From: GWE2-40-63 sp050179685
GTDB lineage: Bacteria > Bacteroidota > Bacteroidia > Bacteroidales > SZUA-534
Direction: 5' to 3'
Length of the DNA stretch: 64,000 bases
NCBI GenBank assembly: GCA_050179685.1
Contig: JBFXEW010000022.1
Location: 1 to 64,000, forward strand
Below are positions 51,901 through 60,263 of this stretch, one piece after another. The position numbers and the translations under genes are program-made. Numbering within the stretch: the stretch's first letter is position 1; each line of letters begins with the position of its first letter. The notes under the pieces were generated by a model. The model was not told the DNA's origin. It did not search any database and saw only the letters and a program-made list of their open reading frames with translations.

Positions 51901-52177
51901 TGAATTCCGGAGTGTTTTTCTTATTAAACCTCACAAAACGGTTGCCATCGAATTGAATCAATCCCGCATAACTGCTAATGTAAATATATCCCTGGCTCGA
52001 TTGAATTATTTGCAATACGGAGTTTGTTGGCAGATTATTCGAGGTATTGTAGGGCGTGAAATTGAATTGATGCAGGGGTTTGTTTTTTGCGAATTGGTTA
52101 GGAACTGTTTGTGCATTTAACACAAAAGCTGCCGTGATAGTCAGGAAAACTAACAATAAATATCTTTTAAAAACCAT
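48995..52177 (-). CDS. Beta-propeller sensor histidine kinase (no receiver domain), second copy
   Basis: The 1060-residue protein has a signal peptide (to ~22), about 14 two-component-regulator propeller repeats (NLWIGTRNHGLLKM, ENLWISSYNGLLKI-type), a Y_Y_Y domain (~690-760), one membrane helix (YTFYGLLGVFLLGLVFLIYK) and a kinase core. The H-box is FSIVAHDLRSPMGN, the N-box FRNLIMNAIKFTD and the G2 box GSGLGLLLCKEFV. Like the kinase at 14082 it ends after the ATPase domain, unlike full HTCS hybrids that carry receiver and AraC domains. It is divergent from a TonB-receptor operon, across a spacer dense in AACAAT/ATTGTT motifs. Confidence 0.9.
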   Translation of the reverse strand: MVFKRYLLLVFLTITAAFVLNAQTVPNQFAKNKPLHQFNFTPYNTSNNLPTNSVLQIIQSSQGYIYISSYAGLIQFDGNRFVRFNKKNTPEFKSNITGRIKEDHFGTLWITTQGSGLISYKEGKFISHGLNQGIENIFRAIYIDSANNIWSASPEKGWFIYDGQQFELLKWHKPLQDIEVRTIEEGADGAIYFGTLGHGLFVFKDGKLEQIPPEKYNDALWVYTIFRCKKNQLWIGTSQGLFLFDGKQFKSLDIPNIATVNSITQDSTGNIWIGASSGLFRIDSETMRVEHLDKALGLPSCFINSLTIDHEGSLWLTNYKGGIIQLKDGMFINYHQSVGLRGKVVNSVIEVDPGHFLIGFDNGAIDQLENGRIKPYQTKHKLKNSRIRHILKDSRKNLWISSYNGLLKIEPNGKEYFFHPKNGFPSSKIRITFEDSEKNLWIGTRNHGLLKMNPEGTLKIFDNSSGFNSLLVMSINEYDGKMYVGTNDGGLFVIENDTVIQVLDKTSGLPSNIIFNTYRDAELNLWIAMNGGLVLVKNDSIRVLTVNNGLEDDSPYDVLEDNLGNLWLPSASGIMKLNKNEILNHFQYNPQNQISCILYTQKDGMQHEECNANALSIKATDGSLLFPTIEGVVQVNPDIKIQNTKVPNVIIENLFVNNQPVDLHQPIIIPPGKNRLTFEFTALSLLEPQKNQFKYQLIGYDDYFVDARGTRTVSFTNLAPGSYTFKVLASNNNNIWNETGDSVYFTIKPRFFQTYTFYGLLGVFLLGLVFLIYKIRVRQYKYRQQILEALVKRRTHQVMLKNKTLEEQKQEIQSQAEKLAEQKDVLEKLNTDKDKMFSIVAHDLRSPMGNFKAMLENLSNKPELYDENRRQKVLQALNEMAKNTYDLLENLLNWSKTQMGVINFEPDVIEILPILKDVLKLAEPLAQKKNISIKIKIPPSLTVYADANMVRTIFRNLIMNAIKFTDMLGNIEVTSTISENSVQFSVMDNGVGLTPQIQEKLFTNKYLQTSLGTHNEKGSGLGLLLCKEFVSINQGNIWVESVYGKGTTFHFTLPAKPGID

Positions 52178-52205
52178 GTAACCAATTTGCTTGAATACTG
52201 TTGCA

Positions 52206-52270
52206 ATTTAACAATTTATATAACAATTGTTTTTTGATATTGTTAAATCGGAATAAAATAATTTTATTGT
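52206..52270. promoter_or_regulatory. Cluster of AACAAT/ATTGTT inverted and direct motifs
   Basis: ATTTAACAAT (52206-52215) and ATTGTTAAAT (52239-52248) form perfect 10-base inverted arms. A perfect AACAATTGTT palindrome (52222-52231) lies between them and another ATTGTT starts at 52265. The cluster sits between the divergent kinase and receptor operon and could bind a dimeric regulator of either. Confidence 0.45.
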
Positions 52271-52417
52271 TAGATGTAACTATTTATTGTTTTTAACGAC
52301 TCGGGTTTAAAAGCTCCGTAATTAGGATAAAATACGACTTTGGCACCATTTTCTTTCGATAATAAATTATGAAATAAAAAAAAAATGTTAGTTTCGAAAA
52401 CTAAAAATAATTAGCTC

Positions 52418-53122
52418 GTGAAATTCATTTTTGTTTTCATTGTTTCTACTACCCTATTTGTAAGCAACATGTTTGCTCAAATCTCTGAAAATAATATTCA
52501 TTTATTTGATGCTAAATATGGAAAAGATCCGGAATTATTTAAAGGCATTAAGTATACTGACTACCGTCGGGTTGACTTTGGACATTCATTTATATATACT
52601 GAGAATAGTTTGGAGGGCTCTCTTTCCTATAAAAGAGTAGTCTATGAAAATGTTATACTTAACTATGATGTGTTTGAGCAAGTATTACTCTTAACATATA
52701 AAAATAATATTGGTGCGCTGGTTCAATTGGTTTTGCTCACCAGATATGTTGATTCATTTACAATTGGAAACGATACCTTTATAAAAAACACTTATACTGA
52801 ACTTTCGGTACCATTTATTCGATTATTTGGTGATGAAAATGGGGTTCAATGCATTATTACCTATGAAAAAGATTATAGTTTTAATAATAAGGCTAGTGAA
52901 TCAGGTTTTGGGTATTCAGAACTTATTATGAAGAAATATTTGCTTGTGGATAAGAAACCCATAAGGTTAACGAGAAAGAAACAGTTAATTAATTATTTGC
53001 CGGAGAATAAAAAGGAATTGTGTAAAGCTTATTTAAAAAAGGTTAAGATGAAATTTAGACAAATGAATGAAATTCAGTTAGTAAGCTTGTGCCATTATTT
53101 AAATACCAATCCCAATGAATAA
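52418..53122 (+). CDS. Exported protein of unknown function heading the receptor operon
   Basis: The start is GTG at 52418, preceded by an in-frame TAG, giving 234 residues. A signal peptide (FIFVFIVSTTLFVSNMFAQ) is followed by a beta-rich domain and a lysine-rich helical C-terminus (ENKKELCKAYLKKVKMKFRQ). I do not recognise a family. It overlaps the STN receptor gene by eight bases (ATGAATAA), so the two are coupled. Position suggests an accessory to the receptor or its regulation. The gene looks more AT-rich than those on either side of the operon. Confidence 0.6.
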   Translation: MKFIFVFIVSTTLFVSNMFAQISENNIHLFDAKYGKDPELFKGIKYTDYRRVDFGHSFIYTENSLEGSLSYKRVVYENVILNYDVFEQVLLLTYKNNIGALVQLVLLTRYVDSFTIGNDTFIKNTYTELSVPFIRLFGDENGVQCIITYEKDYSFNNKASESGFGYSELIMKKYLLVDKKPIRLTRKKQLINYLPENKKELCKAYLKKVKMKFRQMNEIQLVSLCHYLNTNPNE

Positions 53123-55892
53123 ATGTTTATTTGTTTTAGTTATTTTCATTTTTCCTTTTTTTGGGCAGGCACAGGAACAAATTTCAAAAAAATTAGATTG
53201 CCATTTTATTAATACACCTCTCGATCAATTTATTGAAAACATTCAACAAGAGTTTCATGTTCGGTTTTATTATAAAGAATCATGGCTTAAAAAGACACCG
53301 GTTACAGTAAACGGTGACAGTTTAAATTTATCAACAATCTTAAACCAGGCTTTAAAATACACACAATTAAGCTACATTTTCATTGAGCCCAATTTGGTTG
53401 TCTTAGTAGAAAAAGCCAATAGAATTGAAGATGTTCCCCTTTTGTTGGGAGTTGAAAGTCAAATTTCTGATTCTTATCAAGATCAATCAAAGGTTGAAGA
53501 TTCCCGATTTTTACGCGGAAGAAAAACGGAAGAGAAGAAAACAATTGATATTGGGAAGAAAGAAGAACAGACATTTGGGAAAAAGATTAGAATAGTAGGA
53601 CATATTTATGATAAAGGAAGTAAAGAGCCTTTAATTGGGGCAACTTTGTATCTTCCCGAGCTTGGGATAGGAGCAGCAACTAAAGAGAACGGTGAACTCG
53701 AATTGGTGCTCAATCCGGGTACCTATTCTGCAGAATTCCGCTGCATAGGAATGCAAAGTGAAAAGTGTCAGATAAATGCCTACAAAAGCGGGGTATTTAA
53801 TTTCCCAATGGTTAAAGAAGTGCAGTCACTCGACGAAATTACGGTAAGTGCCAATCAGGATTACAAAATACGGGGAAGTCAGGCGGGATTGGACAAGATA
53901 GATATTAAAGCGGTTAAGGAGCTTCCCTCGTTAATGGGCGAACGCGATATTGTAAAAATATCTCAATTATTACCAGGTGTTGTAAGTGTAAGTGAAGGTT
54001 CCGGAGGTATTAACGTGCGTGGAGGAAATGCCGATCAAAACCTGCTATACGTGAATAACATCCCGATTTATAATAGCTCTCATGTGTTTGGATTTTTCAC
54101 CGCATTAAATCCTACTATTATTAACGATTTTTCAATGTATAAAGGATTTATTCCAGCACAATATGGAGGCCGCCTTTCAAGTATTTTTTTGGCTGAGACA
54201 CGAAAAGGAAATAAACAAAAACTATTTGCTCAGGGAGGCATTAGTCCTATTTCAGCAAATGCCGAAGTTGAAGGGCCTGTTATTAAAGATAAGCTTTCGT
54301 ATGTTGTTAGTGGACGTTCCACTTATTCTGACTGGATAATGAAGCGTTTGCCTAATGAGGATTTAAGACAAAGTAGTGTAAATTTTAATGATGTAGCCTT
54401 AGGGTTTGATTATGAAATAAATAATACTAACAAATTGCAATTGCTTGGTTATTCCAGTCACGATTTTTTCAATCTAAATGGGAAAAATGAGTACAGTTAT
54501 AACAATTTGGGAGCCGGATTTAATTATTTTCATCGTTTTTCTGAACGCCTAAAGTCGCAGTTTATTGGTGTGTACGCAAAGTACGGTTTTACAACTCAGG
54601 ACAGGAATTTTATTTCAGAAGCCTATAAACATTCCTACCAACTGGAACATACAGAGTTAAAAGCTTCTTTCAATTTAAATGGTACAGAAAAACATTTACT
54701 TGATTTTGGTTTTAATGTTATTAACTACAAGCTAAATCGGGGTGTTATAAGCCCTTTAGGCGAAGAGTCGGATAGGAGAATCAGTGATTTAGGCCAGGAA
54801 CAAGGCTTTGAAAATGCAATCTATTTTAATGAGACATTTAAGGCAACCAAATGGCTTGAGATTCAAGCGGGGTTGAGGTATAGCTTCTTTATGAATCTTG
54901 GACCCGGGAATGTAAATAGTTATTATCCCGATGGTCCCAGAAAAATTGACCGAATTTCAGAAGTAAAACCTTATAAAAGAGGTGAAATTATTAGCAGTTA
55001 CCAACGTCCTGAATTTAGGATTGCTACGGATATAAAAACAGGGACATTCAGTTCGTTTAAAATGGCTTATAATGAAATGAGTCAATATTTGTTTTTATTG
55101 AACAGTTCATTTTCGATTAATCCGACCGATCAGTGGAAATTGGTTGATACCTACATCAAGCCTGGATTTTCAAAACAATTGTCGATGGGTTTTTACCAAA
55201 CCCTGCCCTCATTTGGTATTACGTTTTCGTCAGAAGGATATATTAAAAGGGCCGAAAATATTTTAGAGTTTAGCGATGGTGCTGATTTTATAAACACCAA
55301 ACAGGTTGAAACCATGGCGCTGCAAGGCGATCAGGATGCGTACGGAATGGAGTTTATGGTAGCAAAAGAAGGAGGAAGGTTGAATGGATGGATTAGTTAT
55401 ACTTACTCCCGATCGATGATGACTGTTGACGGAAATAGTGATTGGGAAAAAATTAATAAAGGAATTACTTACCCTTCTAATTTTGATAAACCCAATGTGT
55501 TGAATGTAGTGGGTAATTTGAGATTTAACCGTCGGTTAGTCCTATCATCAACCATGGTTTATAGTACAGGTAGACCAATTACTTTACCTAAATCGGTTTA
55601 TTTTATTGAAGGGAATCGCTATGTCGATTATTCAAATCGCAATGAATATAGGGTTCCGGATTATTTTAGAATTGATGTGTCGCTTACGCTCGAAGGTAAT
55701 CTTAAAGCAAAAAAACCTTTGCATAGTTATTGGATGTTAAATGTTTATAATCTAACGGGGCGCAAGAATCCTTACTCAATTTATTTTCAAGCAGAAGAGG
55801 GTATGATAAAAGGTTATCAATATTCAGTTATAGGTGTACCTGTGTTTACTATTTCGTGGAACTTTAAATTAGGTAATTATGCAAATGAATAA
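53115..55892 (+). CDS. TonB-dependent receptor with an STN domain
   Basis: The 925-residue outer-membrane protein has a signal peptide (to FFGQAQ), an STN domain (KKLDCHFINTPLDQFIENIQ, ~22-95) and a linker. It then has a CarboxypepD_reg-like domain (IVGHIYDKGSKEPLIGATLY, ~160-235), a plug with LMGERDIVKISQLLPGVVSV and INVRGGNADQNLLYVNNIPI, and the barrel. STN domains in receptors usually relay ligand occupancy to a FecR-type anti-sigma factor, yet no fecR/fecI pair is adjacent. The DUF4249 gene follows with an eight-base overlap, an arrangement typical of Bacteroidota receptor operons with non-SusD partners. The ligand is unknown. Confidence 0.9.
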   Translation: MNKCLFVLVIFIFPFFGQAQEQISKKLDCHFINTPLDQFIENIQQEFHVRFYYKESWLKKTPVTVNGDSLNLSTILNQALKYTQLSYIFIEPNLVVLVEKANRIEDVPLLLGVESQISDSYQDQSKVEDSRFLRGRKTEEKKTIDIGKKEEQTFGKKIRIVGHIYDKGSKEPLIGATLYLPELGIGAATKENGELELVLNPGTYSAEFRCIGMQSEKCQINAYKSGVFNFPMVKEVQSLDEITVSANQDYKIRGSQAGLDKIDIKAVKELPSLMGERDIVKISQLLPGVVSVSEGSGGINVRGGNADQNLLYVNNIPIYNSSHVFGFFTALNPTIINDFSMYKGFIPAQYGGRLSSIFLAETRKGNKQKLFAQGGISPISANAEVEGPVIKDKLSYVVSGRSTYSDWIMKRLPNEDLRQSSVNFNDVALGFDYEINNTNKLQLLGYSSHDFFNLNGKNEYSYNNLGAGFNYFHRFSERLKSQFIGVYAKYGFTTQDRNFISEAYKHSYQLEHTELKASFNLNGTEKHLLDFGFNVINYKLNRGVISPLGEESDRRISDLGQEQGFENAIYFNETFKATKWLEIQAGLRYSFFMNLGPGNVNSYYPDGPRKIDRISEVKPYKRGEIISSYQRPEFRIATDIKTGTFSSFKMAYNEMSQYLFLLNSSFSINPTDQWKLVDTYIKPGFSKQLSMGFYQTLPSFGITFSSEGYIKRAENILEFSDGADFINTKQVETMALQGDQDAYGMEFMVAKEGGRLNGWISYTYSRSMMTVDGNSDWEKINKGITYPSNFDKPNVLNVVGNLRFNRRLVLSSTMVYSTGRPITLPKSVYFIEGNRYVDYSNRNEYRVPDYFRIDVSLTLEGNLKAKKPLHSYWMLNVYNLTGRKNPYSIYFQAEEGMIKGYQYSVIGVPVFTISWNFKLGNYANE

Positions 55893-57051
55893 AGGATTAA
55901 TCTTTATATGGTTTTTTCTATCGGCTTTAATGGTGTCATGCATCGATCGCTATTTTATCGAAAATGAAGTTGATTTTCAACCTACATTAGTTATTGAAGG
56001 AACTATTACCGATGAACAAGAATTACAAAAGATAGTTATATCCCGTTCTTCAAGTTTGGAAAGTATGGAATTTCAGTACGTTGATAATGCATTGGTAACT
56101 GTTATTTCTGATAATGGAACAGATTTTCATTTTAATTTTGATTATGAATCCAAGGTTTATATCGGTCTGATTCCACTACATTATTTAATACCCGGAAATG
56201 CATTCAAACTTAGAGTTCAATATGAAAATAAGATATATGAATCGACTTTTGAAACCATGAGTAAAACTCCGGTGGTGGATTCCGTATATCATGAATTGCA
56301 AATAAATCAGTTTTTTGAGAATGAAAGTAATCCGCGGACGGGACTGCAATTTTATCTCGATTTGAGAGTAGATAAGGAATACAGTAGCTATTACCGATGG
56401 AAACTTGAAGAAACATATGAATACCATGCTACCTGGCCAATTGGGGAATATTGGGCTGGAGGTTGGGTAGATGTTGGTCAGGATTACTCCTATTTTGTTT
56501 GTTATAAAACCGAACCAATACAAAATATCTTTTCTGTAACAACCGATTATGTTGACGATGTTTACTTAAAATATCCGCTTCACTTTGTCGATAACTCTAC
56601 TCAAAAGCTTTATTATAGATACAGTTTATTGGTAAAGCAATACAGTTTAAGTGCCGATGCTTATATTTTTTGGCAACGATTAATGGAGATCAGTCAGAAT
56701 TCAGGCGGCTTATTCGATAAACAACCAGCTAATATCCAGGGAAACATTACCTGCTTATCCGATGTAGATGAAAAAGTTCTGGGTTATTTTTCAGTTTCAC
56801 AAGTTAGTTCAAAACGAATATTTGTGGATAATACTCCTGAGATGACTTTTACCGATGATTTGTTTTGCGTTCCAGAACTTCTGGAAATGCCTATTGTAAT
56901 ATACAATTCAAAACCTGAAGATTGGCCATTTTATATTGCTCCTGTTCCCAATGGTGGAGAACCAGGTATATATATTGCTCCAAACTATTGCTTCGATTGC
57001 CGTAAAGCAGGAGGTACCATAGAAAAACCAGATTTTTGGGATCAAAACTAA
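55885..57051 (+). CDS. DUF4249 lipoprotein
   Basis: The ATG at 55885 is chosen because it recreates the ATGAATAA overlap seen at the previous junction; the ATG at 55879 adds only two residues. The 388-residue protein has lipobox ALMVSC and a beta-sandwich N-domain (PTLVIEGTITDEQELQKIVI, VDNALVTVISDNGTDFHFNF) characteristic of DUF4249. The C-terminus carries CFDCRKAGGTIEKPDFW, the cysteine-containing ending common in this family. DUF4249 proteins pair with STN-type TonB receptors and are thought to sit on the outer membrane as ligand-capture or gating partners, not experimentally settled. Confidence 0.85.
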   Translation: MNKGLIFIWFFLSALMVSCIDRYFIENEVDFQPTLVIEGTITDEQELQKIVISRSSSLESMEFQYVDNALVTVISDNGTDFHFNFDYESKVYIGLIPLHYLIPGNAFKLRVQYENKIYESTFETMSKTPVVDSVYHELQINQFFENESNPRTGLQFYLDLRVDKEYSSYYRWKLEETYEYHATWPIGEYWAGGWVDVGQDYSYFVCYKTEPIQNIFSVTTDYVDDVYLKYPLHFVDNSTQKLYYRYSLLVKQYSLSADAYIFWQRLMEISQNSGGLFDKQPANIQGNITCLSDVDEKVLGYFSVSQVSSKRIFVDNTPEMTFTDDLFCVPELLEMPIVIYNSKPEDWPFYIAPVPNGGEPGIYIAPNYCFDCRKAGGTIEKPDFWDQN

Positions 57052-57080
57052 ATAGAATTCATATTTGATAAATAAATGCC

Positions 57081-58826
57081 ATGCGTTTGATAACTGATTC
57101 TCATAAAGCTATAGAAACTAGAAGTATATTTATGTTGTTAGTAGATGGTACAAAGGTTTCCATTAGGAATCTGTTGATATTTGTTTTGTTTTTTATTAAC
57201 ACGATATCATTTGGTCAAACGAACCCTGAAAGTGAGAATCTACTTTTCTTGGAGCGATTTGAGTTAGTAACCGATCGTAATATCTACACCATTGGAGAAT
57301 CCATACATTTTATGGCAATGGAAGTTACAAGTATTAATAAATCGGAAACTACTTTTAGCAGCGTATTAAATGCTGAACTAATTTCTTTTGATGGGACGGT
57401 ACTCAATCAGCAAAAATTTCCTCTAATTAATGCTGTCACCAATGGTGTGATTCATATTCCAGAAGGAGTTCAATCGGGAGTATATTATCTTAGAATTTAT
57501 ACCCGCTTTATGCGAAATTTTGGACCTGAGCATTATACATATGTTCCCATTACTTTATTGAATTATAAAACAGATGAAGTATTACAGCGTCCTTTAAATT
57601 ATTTTGCGGATTTTTATTTGGATACTTTGGCAAAAAACGAAATGCAAGTCAATTCAATAAAGCTCTTAAGTCAATCGGTTTTAAAAAGAGAAAATCAGAA
57701 GTTAACGATTTCAGTACCGAAGAAGCAAAAACTATTAAGTGAAGTTGTTTCTGTGGTTCCTGAATTTTTATATGTGCCTACCCAAATTAAGGTAGTTTCA
57801 AAAAAATTACATAAGCAGGTAACTTATCAATTTTTGCCTGAAACAAGGGGAATAAGTTTAAGTGGTTTATTGATTGACAATCAATCGCAATTACCCGTTC
57901 CCTATCAGGGGGTAAATTTATCTTTTATAGGTACAGAAAGATTCAATTTGGCCGTATTGAGTGATTCTTCAGGAAGATTCTTTTTCAGTTTTCCACCGGT
58001 TAAGGGGAAAAAGGAACTATTAATAACATCGCCCCATAAAAACAATCTTTCAATAAAAGTAGATAATGATTTTTGTACTGAGCCGGTAAAATTACCCTAT
58101 ATTCCTTTGATGCTTGGTAGTGATTCAAACATCCCTATAGTTGATTTGATTAAACAAAGCGTTATAAACCAACAGTTTATTTCAAATAAAACTGATATAC
58201 TTAATTCTGTTTTACCTGATGATGAAGTATATTATGAGGAACCCTCTCAGAGCATTGTGTTGAGCGATTATATACCTATGCCAAAGCTAAGCGACTATTT
58301 TTATGAATTACTTACTTTAGCTGCAGTCCGTAAACAGAATGAAAATTATTACCTTCAGGTATATGGTACTGCCAGTGAATTACGAATCTTTCCCCCGCTG
58401 GTACTAATCGATAATATAATTGTAACCGAAATCGATAAACTGCTCGAGGTTTCGCCCAAGCGGATAGAACGTATCGAAATATTGAACAAACCTTATATTA
58501 AAGGCGATTTAACTTACGGCGGTATAGTAAATATTTTTTCGAAAGAAGGCGATTTAGCCGGTATGGAGCTTCCAAAATCGGGTTTGTTTTTCAATTACCA
58601 GTTGTTTTCAGAACTGCAGGCTTTTGATTATGAGCAGGAAATCCCTGAAAATGAACCCATAATGCGAAACACCCTTTATTGGAAAGTGTTTGATTCCGAT
58701 GCGGAAAATCTTTCAGAACTCACATTTAAAGCAGGCGATTTGCCCGGAAAATATATAGTGCAATTGTACGGTATTACTCCTGATGGGGAGGTGATTAGCG
58801 ATACCGCTTCGTTTATGGTGAAATAA
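57081..58826 (+). CDS. Exported protein with MG2-like and plug-like segments
   Basis: As annotated from ATG 57081 the chain is 581 residues, but the signal peptide (SIRNLLIFVLFFINTISFGQ) lies at ~30-47, so a later start such as ATG 57132 is possible. An MG2-like beta domain (VTDRNIYTIGESIHFMAMEV, ~60-160) is followed by a middle domain. Near residues 430-500 a TonB-plug-like piece (LVLIDNIIVTEIDKLLEVSP, RIERIEILNKPYIKGDLTYG) occurs without any barrel. Proteins with this makeup are common next to STN receptor/DUF4249 genes. It probably helps assemble or gate the receptor, which is inferred. It ends at a bidirectional terminator. Confidence 0.7.
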   Translation: MRLITDSHKAIETRSIFMLLVDGTKVSIRNLLIFVLFFINTISFGQTNPESENLLFLERFELVTDRNIYTIGESIHFMAMEVTSINKSETTFSSVLNAELISFDGTVLNQQKFPLINAVTNGVIHIPEGVQSGVYYLRIYTRFMRNFGPEHYTYVPITLLNYKTDEVLQRPLNYFADFYLDTLAKNEMQVNSIKLLSQSVLKRENQKLTISVPKKQKLLSEVVSVVPEFLYVPTQIKVVSKKLHKQVTYQFLPETRGISLSGLLIDNQSQLPVPYQGVNLSFIGTERFNLAVLSDSSGRFFFSFPPVKGKKELLITSPHKNNLSIKVDNDFCTEPVKLPYIPLMLGSDSNIPIVDLIKQSVINQQFISNKTDILNSVLPDDEVYYEEPSQSIVLSDYIPMPKLSDYFYELLTLAAVRKQNENYYLQVYGTASELRIFPPLVLIDNIIVTEIDKLLEVSPKRIERIEILNKPYIKGDLTYGGIVNIFSKEGDLAGMELPKSGLFFNYQLFSELQAFDYEQEIPENEPIMRNTLYWKVFDSDAENLSELTFKAGDLPGKYIVQLYGITPDGEVISDTASFMVK

Positions 58827-58828
58827 AA

Positions 58829-58863
58829 AAAAAGAGCCGGAGTTTAAAACCCGGCTCTTTTTT
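58829..58863. terminator. Bidirectional terminator between convergent operons
   Basis: AAAGAGCCGG (58831-58840) pairs with CCGGCTCTTT (58851-58860). An A run precedes and a T run follows, so it can stop both the receptor operon and the 2-oxoacid oxidoreductase operon. Confidence 0.9.
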
Positions 58864-58881
58864 GTATATCAATGCTGCGTT

Positions 58882-59433
58882 TTAATTCACAGCAAACTTA
58901 GCAACTTTCTCCATACCCACCTTAATGGCATCAAGGTTCATGGGTATTAGTTTGTGATGTCGCTCTGGCAGTGATTTTTCAAGCCCTTTTTGAACATTAT
59001 CCATTTTAACTATGGGGCGTATTTTAATGTAAGCACCCATAACAATCATGTTAAATGTTTTTGGATTACCCATTTTGGCGGCTTCTTCAGCACCTTCGAT
59101 GGAATAAATTTCAATGTCTTTCCGTTGGGGCGGACGTGTTATTCCATTCGGGTCGAAAAGCAACAAACCACCGGGTTTAACTGTGCTTTCAAATTTGTCG
59201 AGCGACTGTTGATTCAGAATGATGGCAGTATCAAACTCATGAATAATGGGCGAGCTGATGCGCTCATCGCTGATGATTACGGTAACATTGGCTGTACCAC
59301 CGCGCATTTCAGGACCATAACTGGGCATCCAGCTTACTTCCTGATTTTGCATCACTCCCGAGTAGGCTAAAATTTTACCCATCGACAGTACACCTTGTCC
59401 ACCAAAACCAGCTATTATAATCTCTTCGGTCAT
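58882..59433 (-). CDS. 2-oxoacid:ferredoxin oxidoreductase, gamma subunit
   Basis: The 183-residue subunit has the family start EIIIAGFGGQGVLSMGKILA, a Rossmann-like loop, and the conserved SWMPSYGPEMRGGTANVTV near residue 35. In these enzymes the gamma chain helps bind coenzyme A. It is the last gene of the operon ferredoxin-alpha-beta-gamma, 18 bases after beta. By sequence alone it could belong to a 2-oxoglutarate (Kor), pyruvate (Por) or branched-chain (Vor) enzyme. Confidence 0.9.
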   Translation of the reverse strand: MTEEIIIAGFGGQGVLSMGKILAYSGVMQNQEVSWMPSYGPEMRGGTANVTVIISDERISSPIIHEFDTAIILNQQSLDKFESTVKPGGLLLFDPNGITRPPQRKDIEIYSIEGAEEAAKMGNPKTFNMIVMGAYIKIRPIVKMDNVQKGLEKSLPERHHKLIPMNLDAIKVGMEKVAKFAVN

Positions 59434-59451
59434 AACTTTCAGATTTGCAGG

Positions 59452-60261
59452 TTATTCAATGTATTTTTTGTAATCAGCCTCGTTGTCTCTTTCGGCATCT
59501 TTTAAGTCACCCAGCGGATAGAATTTGAACATGTGTTCTTCCATCCATTGGTTCGATGCTACCGGCGATAGTTTCCATCCCGATGAACAGGTCGATACAA
59601 TCTCGATAAACGAAGTGCCAATCTTTTTTTCCTGGTTTTCGAAGCCTTTTCTGATGGCCTTTTTTGCTTTACGTGCCGCTGCAGGTGTGTGAACACTTTG
59701 GCGGGTAACGTAGGCAACTCCAGGTAACTGGGCAATCAGTTCGGTAATTTTTAGCGGAAATCCATGAAGAGCAGCTTCACGTCCGTAAGGACTGGTTGCT
59801 GTGGGCATTCCAAGCAGGGTAGTGGGAGCCATTTGGCCGCCGGTCATTCCGTAAATGGCGTTATTCACAAAAATAACGGTAATGTTTTCGCCACGGTTGC
59901 AGGCGTGCAGAATTTCAGCCGTACCAATCGATGCTAAGTCGCCATCGCCCTGATAGGTAAATACAAAATGATCGGGCATTAAGCGTTTTGCAGCTGTGGC
60001 CAGTGCCGGAGCACGTCCGTGAGCTGCTTGTTGCCAGTCAATATCGAGGTAATTGTAGGCTAAAACCGAGCATCCTACCGGTGAAACACCAATGGTTTTC
60101 TCCTGAATGCCCATTTCTTCGATAACTTCGGCAACCAACTTGTGCGATGTGCCATGGCTACAACCCGGACAATAGTGCATTTCATTGTCGGTAAGGATTT
60201 TTGATTTACTGTAAACCAGGTTTTCCTTTTTTATGATGTCTTTTATTTCTATATCAGCCAT
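59452..60261 (-). CDS. 2-oxoacid:ferredoxin oxidoreductase, beta (TPP-binding) subunit
   Basis: The 269-residue subunit carries the thiamine-diphosphate site: GDGDLASIGTAEILHACNRG with NNAIYGMTGGQMAPT near residue 115-150. It also has the conserved YCPGCSHGTSHKLVAEV near 31 and the cluster-region SPVGCSVLAY. It catalyses oxidative decarboxylation of the 2-oxoacid with alpha. Its Shine-Dalgarno lies in the last codons of the alpha gene, leaving a two-base spacer between the genes. Confidence 0.92.
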   Translation of the reverse strand: MADIEIKDIIKKENLVYSKSKILTDNEMHYCPGCSHGTSHKLVAEVIEEMGIQEKTIGVSPVGCSVLAYNYLDIDWQQAAHGRAPALATAAKRLMPDHFVFTYQGDGDLASIGTAEILHACNRGENITVIFVNNAIYGMTGGQMAPTTLLGMPTATSPYGREAALHGFPLKITELIAQLPGVAYVTRQSVHTPAAARKAKKAIRKGFENQEKKIGTSFIEIVSTCSSGWKLSPVASNQWMEEHMFKFYPLGDLKDAERDNEADYKKYIE

Positions 60262-60263
60262 GA

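Noticed and set aside
48995..52177. Complete hybrid two-component system (HTCS)
   Set aside because: The protein ends right after the ATPase domain and has no receiver or AraC domain.
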